Assembly (NCBI GenBank): GCA_020466095.1
Contig: CM035806.1
Location: 124,113,407-124,177,406 of the forward strand
DNA from: Chlorops oryzae
Taxonomy: Eukaryota; Arthropoda; Insecta; Diptera; Chloropidae
Length of the DNA: 64,000 nt
Direction of reading: 5' to 3'
Position 1 is the stretch's first letter. Each line of letters starts with the position of its first letter. Below the pieces are notes generated by a model. That model made no database searches. It saw only the letters and a list, made by a program, of their open reading frames with translations, and was not told where the DNA came from. Positions 55,321 to 64,000 of this stretch are shown here, in pieces. Position numbers and translations under genes: made by a program.

Positions 55321-56354
55321 TTGTGGACGATGAGGTTGAGAACTTAGAAGCACTTATTATAGCCTTAGATAATCGCCATAGCTTACACATACATTTTTCA
55401 AAGTTTTTAACCTTGATAGATGGAAACGTCTTAAACATAATAACAGAGACGAAATCAATGCAAATATGCCCAATTTGCAAGGCGACTCCATCAACATTTA
55501 ATAATTTGTCCAATCATGAAAATGGTGAATTTTTTCCTGATGCAAAATCCCTTCAACACGGCTTAAGCCCCCTGCACGCATGGATTAGACTTTTTGAAGC
55601 ATGCTTGAATCTTTCTTTTAAACTTAAAGTCAAACTTTGGCAGATTAGGAAACCAGAAGATAAAGCTGAGTTTCAAAAACGGAAAAAAATTGTTCAAGAC
55701 ATTGTGTGGGACAAACTTGGGCTTATTGTTAGCAAACCAAAACCAGGAGAATCAACTAATAATGGCAACAATGCAAGAAAAGCTTTCCATAACCCAATTC
55801 TTTTGGCGAATCTACTGGGCTTAAATGTGGAATTTGTTTGTAATATAAAAATAATTTTAATAGCTCTATCTTGTCATCTTCCAATCAATGCTGCCAAGTT
55901 TGGTGAATTGTGTTCCGCGACAGCAAAAATATATGTGGAGCACTATAAATGGTATCCAATGAGTGCAACAATGCATAAGATTCTGGTTCATGGTGCCGAT
56001 ATTATAAGCGCATGTATATTACCAGTTGGCATGCTGGGCGAGGAGGGGTCTGAATCTAAAAATAGAGACTATAAACGCGACGGACAACACCATGCACAAA
56101 ATAAGCGCCGAAAAGTGAATCTTGAAAATGTTTTCTTTAGATCCATTGATAGTTCCGATCCAATAATTTCAAACATGAATTTAAAGGCACAGATTATTAC
56201 TAAGAAGAACTTGCCCTATATCACAAAGATTGTAAATTTATTGGAAGTGCCTAAAGATTTAAATGAAAGCGCTGGTTGTGATGAAGATGAAGAAGAATTG
56301 GATGTCAGTTGCAACAGCGTTTTTGATTTAGACCTATCTGAATGTGAAAATTAA
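55320..56354 (+). pseudogene. Transib transposase, RAG1-like C-terminal part
   Basis: 344 codons open but with no ATG at the start; the same frame is closed by TAA about 40 bases upstream. Landmarks shared with RAG1/Transib catalytic cores: QICPICKATPS, a CxxC zinc-binding motif (about residues 49-52); NNGNNARKAFHNP (about 147-157); YPMSATMHKILVHGADII (about 211-228) with two histidines of the zinc site; and LGEEGSESKNRDYK (about 238-251), which aligns with the segment of RAG1 holding its catalytic glutamate. It ends in an acidic tail (DEDEEELDVS). This part of the protein is well preserved compared with the upstream portion. Confidence 0.85.
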
Positions 56355-56384
56355 AGATGCGGTGTGCACAAACAGTATTTTAGA

Positions 56385-56815
56385 GAAATTATTGTGATTT
56401 TTGTCACAGACCGTAGTACGGGAAGTACCCTTGGTAATTGACCGATCAAAATAAAAAAATAAATTAAGAGCATGTTAATATTTATGAATGAAGCATACAT
56501 GCAAACTTTCGTTCTAGTCCTATTTGAATTTCAAGTGCATCTAACTGTTAGAGAAAATTTTCGAAAAAGGCTTTTTTGCCATGCACACTTTTTTTATTTA
56601 AAAAAATATCATTTAGTGCCCCAAAATATGCATACATAAGTATCAAATTTAATCCAAATATTTCAAAAAATTTAAGTTTCACAGCAGTTTTTGTGAATAT
56701 TATAACATAACCTAGTACTAGAAGTAACTTAAAAAATTGTCCCATTAGCTTTACTTTTACAAAACGTATCAGATATGTCAAAAATCTTTCCTATACCAAA
56801 TTTGGTTTAAATATC
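56385..56815 (+). repeat. Dispersed family A, highly diverged segment in Transib 3' region
   Basis: GTCACAGACCGTAGTACGGG, GACCGATCAAA, GCAAACTTTCGTTCTAGTCC, GAAAATTTTCGAAAAAGGC, AGTTTCACAGCAGTTTTTGT and ACCTAGTACTAGAAGTA follow family A order but with many changes. Both family termini are missing. It is the oldest-looking insertion here, or it was part of this Transib lineage. Confidence 0.65.
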
Positions 56816-57061
56816 TCAATGTCTTCATCGTTTTTTTCAATTTTGGCCAACGGCACTTGGTCGCTGGCCCACCGTGCAGCCCTTGGAGAGCTCTCTCCCT
56901 CTCATTTCGGGTAATCGTCATCAGTGATTTCATCAGGGATATATGCATACATATCTTACACAACGTCCACCAAAATTTTACGCGAATGTTCACCCAGTTT
57001 TGAAATTTGTATTCACATCTGTCAAAATTTGCGAATATTTTGCGGACATAATTTAAAAAAA

Positions 57062-57889
57062 ACAAGTAAGGGTGTTATAGTCAGGCGAGCCTGACAATAA
57101 AATACCCGACACAGACACACGTATTCAAATAATTTTTAATATCAAGAGGTGTTTAAGGCCATTAGGGGCCCCAAATACCGCCTTTTGTTGAATTTCTTTA
57201 TGAAAACCACCCTTTTGCCACGCCCACTTTTCCAATTTTTTTGTTTTCTAATCGGAGGCCTTAATATACGCTCAAATTCTAAGTTTCAGTGGAATATCTC
57301 AAAAAAATCCGATTTTGGGGCAGTTTCGAGATTTTTGTGACAGACCCTAGTACTGGAGGTACCCTTTATAATGGACCGATTAAGGAAATTTTTTGTAAGG
57401 ATGTTTATGGCTACAAAGGAAGCATAAGTGCCAAATTTTGTTCAAGTCCCATTTGAAATTCGGGTGTAGGAGGCAATTTTAGAAAAACGCCCTTCGGCCA
57501 CGCCCACTTTTTAAATTTTTTTAAATTGAATAACTTGACTTTAAATATGTTCAACTATCAAATTTCATCAAAATATCTTGAAAAACTTCGATTTAAGAGC
57601 AGTTTTTGTGATTTTCGTAACATACCCTCGTACTGGAGGTACCCCTAAAAATGGTCCGATCGGGTCCATACTCGTGTCGCCGTGAGCACGCATACAAAAT
57701 TTTGTCAAGATAGCTCAACTCCTTCGATAAGAAAACTGTATACAAACAGACGGACAGACAGACAGACAGACGGACATGGCTAAATCGAATCTCCTGGCGA
57801 CGCTGGTCATTTCTATATATATTTTGTATAGTCTATCTCAACTGGTTCTGGGTGTTACACACAAACGCAATATACCCTCGACACAGAGT
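57062..57889 (+). repeat. Dispersed family A copy (A4), fused to family B
   Basis: Full family A from ACAAGTAAGGGTGTTATAGT through ATACCCTCGACACAGAGTGTG. It stops within the 3' hairpin, and the sequence continues directly as the interior of family B (AGCGCACTATGTTTTGCTTC). Confidence 0.88.
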
Positions 57890-58823
57890 GTGAGCGCACT
57901 ATGTTTTGCTTCTCTATTTGTGGGCGTGGCAGTGGGAGGGCAACAAAAATTATTTCCCTACACCTTTCATTCGCCTTGGTGAACCTATGTTGCGAATTTG
58001 AAGCTTCGACACCTTTTACTTCGGAAGTTACGAAAAATCTTTATTTGTGGGCGTGGAAGTGGGCGGGCCAAAAAAAAATTCTTCCTACATCTTTCATTCG
58101 CCTTGGTGAACCTGTGTTGCAAATTCGAAGCTTCTACGCCTTTTACTTCGGAAGTTACGAGCAATCTTCATTTGTGGGCGTGGCAGTGGGCGGGCCGCAT
58201 AAAATTTTTTCCTACACCTTTCATTCGCCTTGGTGAGCCTATGTTGCGAATTTGAAGCTTCTACGCCTTTTACTTCGGAAATTTCCTACACCTTTCATTC
58301 GCCTTGGTGAACCTATGCTGCGAATTTGAAGCTTCTACGCCTTTTACTTCACAAGTTACGATAAGCCCTTATTTTTGGGCTTATTTGTGGGCGTGGCTCG
58401 AGGAGGGCGGCGTCCATTTTTTTGCCAGGATATGTCCCTTTTCGTAGTTTACCAGTACACCAAATATCAATGAAATGTGTTGAGTGGTTCGCAAGTTACA
58501 AGCATTTTACTGAAAACACATTATATTCATTTGTGGGCGTGGCAGTGGGCGGATGTCTCCCATTTTTACTTAGGATCATCCTCGGATCCCGATATACCTG
58601 TGTGCCAAATTTCGACTTGATTGGTCCAGCCGTTTCGGAGGAGATCCGACCACGGACAGACGGACGGACGGACGGACAGACGGACAAGACGGACATGTCT
58701 AAATCGATTCAGTTTTTGATCCTGATCATTTCTATATATAATTTCTATATCTCCGGAGCTTAATTCTCCCTGTTACAAGATTTGCACAAAACTAATATAC
58801 CCCGCTTACGCTGGGTATAAAAA
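57890..58823 (+). repeat. Dispersed family B copy (B4) with expanded core
   Basis: Lacks the first ~75 bp of family B. TTTGTGGGCGTGGCAGTGGG-type core units of about 127 bp are repeated (starts near 57916, 58043 and 58170, plus a partial unit near 58280), followed by the CTCGAGGAGGGCGGCGTCCA block, another GTGGGCGTGGCAGTGGGCGG near 58532, a GACGGACGGACGGACGGACA tract and the complete ACGCTGGGTATAAAAA end. More core units than in B2 or B3. Confidence 0.88.
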
Positions 58824-58894
58824 GCCCCAAAGTTCGTCCTAACATTGCGACGAACTTGGCTAAAAGGGCAAGGCTTTTTCCAGGGACTTGAACC

Positions 58895-59345
58895 GGTTTT
58901 GAACCGAACTGGTTTTGAAATCGAGATTTTTCAACTTTCATACTTCAAAGGCTATTTTGGGGTAAAAGTTGAAAAATCTCGATTTCTAGGGGTGGTCAAA
59001 AAAAGTTATTGGGCGGTCATTGGAGGTCTTGGAATGGTCATTCCAGAGCCCCCGTTGGAAATTTGAAAAAAGTATATTTTCGGAATTTTTGCTCGATCGA
59101 CTATAGAATTTCATACTTCAAAGGGTGACCTGGGGTAAAAGTTGAAAAATCTCGATTTCTAGGGGTGGTCAAAAAAAGTTATTGGGCGGTCATTGGAGGT
59201 CTCGGAATGGTCATTTCGAAGAAGTATTCAAAATTGGGGAATAAAATTTTTTGCGGCTGCGTGAAGTTGGCCCAAGCATTTTCAAAGGGGGTTTTCTCCT
59301 CTTTGGGGGGTGGTCAAAAAAGTTATTGGATTAGTTTTAATCGAT
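58895..59345. repeat. 174-bp tandem repeat
   Basis: Two units (from about 58936 and 59110) share TTTCATACTTCAAAGG, GGGGTAAAAGTTGAAAAATC, CTAGGGGTGGTCAAAAAAAG and GGGCGGTCATTGGAGGTC. A third partial unit retains GGTGGTCAAAAAAGTTATTG near 59309. Confidence 0.85.
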
Positions 59346-59380
59346 TTGGAAATTTTTTTTCGCCAAGCTCCTACAGCTGA

Positions 59381-59958
59381 AATGATCAGCGTCACCAGGA
59401 GATTCGATTTAGCCATACCTGTCTGTCCATCTGTCTGACCGTCTGTTTGTATACAGTTTTCTTATCGAAGGAGTTGAGCTATCTTAACGAAATTTGGTAT
59501 GCGTACTCACAGGCACATGAGTAAGAATCAAAGAATGGACACGATCGGACTATTTTTAGGGGTACCTCCAGTACGAGGGTCTGTTACGAAAATCACAAAA
59601 ACTGCTCTAAACTCGAAGTTTTTCAAGATATTTTGATGAAATTTGATATTTGAGCATGTTTAAGGCAAGTTATATGATTTTCAATTATTGGACAAGTGGG
59701 CGTGGCAGAAGGGCGTTTTTCGAAAATTCTCTCCTACACCCGAAATTCAAATGGGACTTGAACGAAAGTTGGCACTTATGCTGCCTTTGTAGCCATAAAC
59801 ATCCTCCAAAAAAAAATTCTTTGATCGGTCCATTATTAAGGGTGCCTCCAGTACTAAGGTCTGTCATAAAAATCCCAAAACTGCCTCAAAATCTGACTTT
59901 TTCGAAATTTTTCAGTGAAACTTAGAATTTGAGCGTTTATTTAAGCCTCTGATTAGAA
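59381..59958 (-). repeat. Dispersed family A copy, inverted and truncated (A5)
   Basis: Complement of family A from GCGTCACCAGGAGATTCGAT back to CTTAGAATTTGAGCG. Both GGTACC-type blocks and the GTGGGCGTGGCAGAAGGGCG block are present. The 5' AAGTAAGGGTG end and the 3' hairpin are absent. Confidence 0.85.
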
Positions 59959-60018
59959 TTTTCAAAAATATTTGCATTTAGATAAGTATAATGTAATTGA
60001 AAGCAAAAATGCACTTAC

Positions 60019-60140
60019 CAGAGATACCGTTCTTGCTTTGGTTTTCTTGTTGTTGCTGTTGCTTTTTAATATCAAATTTAAATGTGGAATCCGCCGGTAA
60101 TTTTTGCTTGACTTTTTTATTATTGATTGTTGACCAAATT
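60019..60140 (-). CDS. Candidate 3' part of a host exon with consensus splice donor
   Basis: On the minus strand the sequence reads ATCTCTG then GTAAGTGC (60018 down to 60011), a textbook donor. Upstream, one frame is open for about 40 codons (KKVKQKLPADSTFKFDIK, then a glutamine run and ENQSKNGIS) and a second frame is also open. No ATG in the first frame before a TGA near 60140, so this could be a 5' untranslated exon or an internal exon. Further upstream on this strand lie kilobases of CAA/AAC-rich DNA typical of long fly leader exons. No gene name can be given. Confidence 0.35.
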
Positions 60141-62538
60141 CAATCGAGGTTGTCGTTTTAAAGTTGAAAAATGTTTTTTTTTATATTAATTGATTTTTAT
60201 ATTTAATTTTTTTTTTTTTATAAATTTCTTAATTTTTAAGGTGCCTTTTTCCGACTGGAGATTCAAAAGCAGCTCTGGAGCAGCTATTTAAGTTCTCTCT
60301 TCTTTTGTGATTTTTGTTTGGAAATATTTTTAAAATTGCTTTTGCCGTTTTTGTTTTTGTTTTTGTGTTTTGTGATTGTTTTTTGTTTGTTTTTGCAATA
60401 AAGTCTGGATTTCGAAGTTCTCACTGTGACTTCCAGCAGTCAGCGTTTGTCTTTATCCGCCGGTTTAGCTGTAATTGGGAGCTTCGGAGTTTTTCCTCTA
60501 TCGCGTTTTTTTTTTTTTTGCTTTTTGCCTTTGCACGTACGCTTTTTGTTTTTGCTTTTTTCTGCGTTTTCAAAAATAATGGCTTGCTAACTTGGCTAGC
60601 TTCACTGACTGGTTTTTGCTTTGTTTTTGGTTCTTTATCTTCACTTTTCTATTCGAATTTGCTTACTTTCTTTCGTTCGTTTTGTTTTCTTTCTGACTTT
60701 TTGGTTGTTTGATTTCGGAACAAAATTTTTCACACACGAAAAAACACGAAAAAATTTACTTTTTACCCAAAAAAATTAAAAACATTCTCAAAATACAATT
60801 TCTGTTTTGGCTATTTTGTTGTTTCTGAAAGGCTCAAATTTAACAAATTTTGGCTATTTTCGAATTTTGGATTTTTTGATTTGTTGTTTTCTTTTTTGCT
60901 GCTTTTGCTTTTGTTTTTATTTTTGCGTTTGCTTTGTTTGTCTTTTCCCTTTTTTGGTTATTACTTTGTATTTTGCTACTGATTTATAATTTATTGACTT
61001 TTGTTTTGCGTTTTCTTCTATTTCCTTTTATTCTTTTGTCTTTTGGTAGTTTGATAGTTAAGAGTGCGGGTTGTTTTTGCTTTTTTTATTGGAATTTTGC
61101 CGGACCGAATGAATCTTGTGTGGGGGTTGTGTTTTTGCTTGACTCAAAAATTTCCCGTTTTTTTTTTTTTTGTTTTTATGGAACTCTGCTTTTAATTTTT
61201 ATTTTATTTTTGTTGTTGTTGTTTTGGTTTTGGGGTTTTTGAATTGTTATTTATTGCTGCTTTTACTATTGGATTTTGCTTTTCATTATCGTTTAATCTC
61301 TTTATTTGTTTGCTATTGTTTGCTTTGTTGTTGCTGATTTGCTTTTGTTTTTGAGCTATTATTGTTGCGGTGGTTGTTTTTTAGGTTACGGTTACTATTT
61401 TTATTTTTATTGCATTGACTGTTAGGTTGTTTACTGTTGCTAAGGGGCGTGGTTGTTTGATTTATTTATGCTTTTTTCTGTTGCTGTTCTTTTCGGTTGT
61501 ATTTCGGAGGTCTGTTTTATGCTTATGCTTGTGCTTATGATCTGGATTGCCGGATTTTTCTATTTTGTTATTTTTATTTTGTTTCGATTTTTGATTGGTT
61601 TTATTGTTTTGGTTATTGCTGTTGTTGTTGTATTTGTTGCTGTGTGGTTGGTTGGTTGGTAGATTTTTTATTTGCTTTGTTATTTATTATTTTCGTTTAG
61701 AATTGTTTTGGTTTATTTAATTTATTTTTTTTAATTTTTTTTTTGTTAGTTATGATGTGTGGAAATTGATTTTTGCTTTTGCGTTTTTTTTATTTCTTTT
61801 TTTTTATTTCTTTAGGTTGTGGTTTTGGTTTTGATTTTGCTTTTTCTATTACGGTTACTGTTGTTGTTTTGCTTTTTTATTTGTTCTTATGGTTTTTGCT
61901 GCTGTAGTTATTGTTGTTGTTGCGGTTGTTGTTTTAGTTATTTGTTGTGTTAGTAGTTGTTGTTTTTGTTTGTTTATGGCAATTGTTATTGGAGTTGAAG
62001 TTGTTTCTGCTGCGGTTGAGGTTGATTGTGTGTCTTAATTATATTATTGTTATTGTTGTTGCTGTTGCTTTTGTTGTAGTTGTAATCCAAATTTTGTTGT
62101 GAATTTTGTTTGTTAAATTTTGAGAAACTAACTAAAAACTTTCTTTTTCTGCGTTGAACGTAATTATGTTTTTGTTTTTGTTTTTTGTAATTAAGAAAAT
62201 TAATTTAATTGAATTAAAAAAAGGGTTGTTTGTTTTTTCTTTTGTTTTTGATTTAATTGAACGAAACTAATCGACGGAAATTATTTTGTTTGATTATTTA
62301 AATGATTAGTCGAACGAAATGATTGCACATAAAGAATTCTTACGAAAAAAAATTATATTAATTAATTCAATTATTTTATACTTTTGAGATTTTTTATTTA
62401 AATATATTTATATATATATAAATTTGTTTTTTTTTTTTTTTTTGTTTAACGAAAACGAATATTTTATAAGAATCAACAACGTTTCAAACGTAATTATTAA
62501 AAATGTTCCAAACAGTCAAAAAGCACCTGTAATGAGAC

Positions 62539-62545
<7 letters not shown>
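60141..62545. other. Low-complexity TTG/TTTTG-rich region
   Basis: On the plus strand almost entirely T and G words (TTGTTGTTG, TTTTTGTTTTTG); on the minus strand CAA/AAC repeats. Apparent hydrophobic frames on the plus strand are composition artefacts. It may be a leader exon or intron of a minus-strand gene; otherwise no feature. Confidence 0.5.
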
Positions 62546-62569
<24 letters not shown>

Positions 62570-62571
62570 CA
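62546..62571. repeat. (GA)n microsatellite
   Basis: About 13 GA units preceded by irregular GAGAGAAAG. Confidence 0.95.
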
Positions 62572-64000
62572 AGATGAATTAGTTGTTGTTGCATATTAAG
62601 AAAATCAAAAGCAGGAAGCAAAGTTAACATTTGTTTCGCAAGGGAACAAGAAAATTAGTTGACAAGGTCATCATTTCAAATAGAGCAACAAAAACTTCGG
62701 TACAATTTCGGTCTAGACACTTGTTGGACCCCGTCAGACTGGGCGGCTTTAGTCAGGATCCTTTGATAATTCAACTTTGCTTCTTGCTTTTAAAATCAAA
62801 ATCATCAATGCTTATTACTCCGAAACTCTAAAAGACTAAGCTACAAAAGTAAACAGTTCAAATAAATTAAGCTATGAAGAGGAAAGAAAGCGGGAGAGAG
62901 GGAAAGAGTGAGCCACAGACAGAGAGAGAGAAAGAGAGGATATGCGAGAGATGTAAAGAAGAAAACAAATTCACCCGGGTCGAAGACACAACGATAGGGA
63001 AAAATTAAAAACCAAGCGACCTTCTGGAATCCGTGCCAGGAAAGCGTGCTCTAGAGAGACACACAAATCAATAAGCCTAGAATTCATAACGAACGAATTA
63101 AAATGGAGCGTACTAACGTATGAAGAAAGAAAAAACTTGAAGGAAAAGTATAAACAAAACAAACCGGAACTTGTCTTATAACCCCCCACGGATACCACCA
63201 TTGACAACGAGGAAGAAGGAAAAACAAAATGCTACAAGAACAGAGAATTTTGAGGCCACGGAGTCTTCAAGGAAATGCAAAAAGAAGAAAAATATAAGGA
63301 AGAAAATAAAAACAAATTAGAGAAAAGAAACGGAAAATGTCAAAGAAAATACAATGAAACGAGAAAAGAAATCCGTATAAAAAAAATATGTAAAATATGA
63401 GAAGAGCGAATTTTAGCCTGCCTTTTGGAGGAAACCAAACGACAACAAATTCAAACGGTTCGTACAAGCCAACAAAATAATTAAAACAACACACAAGAAA
63501 TCCCATAGCACAAGTAGCAGAAGAAGAAGTTGAACCAGAAAGGGGAATAGCATGGGTACGACGAGGGAAGAACAGCAAAAAAAAAATCAAAAATTTTCAA
63601 GTTCAAAGCGCCGCTAAAATCATCACAAAGAAAACCTGAAAATACAAAAACAAAGAAAAAAAAATGGGGAAAAAAGAAAAACACACAAAAACAAACAAAA
63701 AAATAAAACAAAATAAAAATGAAGAGAAATATGACGTCCGAGACGGAAGAACCAACAAAAAAAAAACCTGATAGGAAACACAGCTCGCCAGTTATAACTC
63801 AACATCCTCCGCACTAACGCTCCCACACGCGCAGAAGCACACATACACACACACACCCCCGCAATAAGGCTCCAAACTCGTTGCCGAATCACGACGCTAC
63901 GCGAAGCGACACGACTCTACACGATGGCAGCTAAAATTATTAGTCGCAGGATGCAACAAAAGCATCGAGCGAAACACAACAACAGCCGGAGTCTTCTAAA
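62572..64000. other. No certain gene
   Basis: A-rich plus strand with purine tracts (62870-62955) and (AC)n near 63840-63858. Minus-strand frames at 63267-63892 are phenylalanine-rich composition artefacts. The last 140 bases are more balanced and, on the minus strand, could be promoter or leader DNA of a gene, without proof. Confidence 0.4.

Larger units (their letters stand above)
47548..56876 (+). mobile_element. Transib transposon, decayed and multiply invaded
   Basis: Terminal inverted repeats of 36 bp (47548-47583 and 56841-56876), identical by eye, begin CACGGTGGGCCAGCGACC. Perfect 5-bp duplications CAGCC flank both ends (47543-47547 and 56877-56881). Transib elements are known for CACNRTG-type ends, 5-bp GC-rich duplications and a RAG1-like transposase, and a RAG1-like C-terminal segment is encoded inside. 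Removing the hAT-like MITE (48265-48872), the 4.06-kb element (48944-53002) and the mariner (53646-54951) leaves about 3.3 kb, and about 2.9 kb if the family A-like segment near 56385-56815 is also an insert. The coding sequence has multiple stops and shifts, so the copy is dead, yet the ends look intact and could in principle still be recognised in trans. Confidence 0.92.

Noticed and set aside
57776..58763. Overlapping frames of 68-113 codons within the family B copy
   Set aside because: The same peptides recur in other family B copies with frame changes, so they are repeat-derived non-coding sequence.
60314..61700. Several Phe/Leu-rich plus-strand frames that look like multi-pass membrane proteins
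   Set aside because: TTTTG/TTG-rich composition; the informative strand is the opposite one.
1..64000. CRISPR array or bacterial operon structure
   Set aside because: No regularly spaced direct repeats with unique spacers; intron-like signals, microsatellites and eukaryotic transposons indicate an animal genome.

Overview
The window is AT-rich eukaryotic DNA. It carries dense dinucleotide and trinucleotide microsatellites, including the TATGTACATACATATG-type runs common in higher flies, and a very high load of DNA transposons. The transposon set (Transib, an intact mariner, a Harbinger-type transposase, many short hAT-like elements, an RNase H-bearing non-LTR fragment and two Helitron-like dispersed families) fits an insect, most likely a brachyceran fly. 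That assignment is inference. I find no intact host protein gene, no intact tRNA gene, no rRNA and no CRISPR. The only intact, convincing long reading frame is a mariner transposase at 53837-54901.

Layout. 1-7.5 kb: intergenic or intronic DNA with a long-TIR MITE (777-1460), a (TG)n tract, several short inverted-repeat elements and a convergent pair of tRNA-like sequences (4950-5294). 7.5-10.3 kb: low-complexity T-rich and CAA-rich DNA with no gene. 10.5-11.8 kb: a Harbinger-type transposase remnant split by a hAT-like MITE. 12.7-22.4 kb: decayed repeat copies, a diverged duplication of the window start, and a hAT relic with a small intron. 22.4-26 kb: a CCCATATGGG-ended element containing a dispersed family A copy. 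28-29.7 kb: three hAT-like elements, one nested in another. 30.7-31.4 kb: a non-LTR RNase H fragment. 33-41 kb: dispersed families A and B, polypyrimidine DNA, and a family B copy inserted in a MITE. 41.8-45.6 kb: a fold-back element and several MITEs.

The centrepiece is 47548-56876. A decayed Transib (the transposon superfamily related to vertebrate RAG1) is bounded by matching 36-bp inverted termini that start CACGGTG and by 5-bp CAGCC duplications. It has been invaded by a 608-bp hAT-like MITE with a perfect 8-bp duplication, by a 4.06-kb element of unassigned superfamily with its own degraded transposase and six CTCGAGCG-type subterminal motifs, by an intact 1.3-kb mariner, and by a diverged family A segment.

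57-60 kb holds a family A/family B chimera, a 174-bp tandem repeat and an inverted family A copy. 60-64 kb is low-complexity DNA which, read on the minus strand, is rich in CAA/CAG and ends in a consensus splice donor. It may be part of an upstream exon of a host gene lying mostly outside the window.

A recurring pattern is that many of the hAT-like elements carry their own short word repeated just inside both ends (GTACTGTTTT, ATGTACCT, AAATCAGAAC, ACATCGATG, TCTACCGCA and others). This suggests that each family has a different set of transposase-binding sites.
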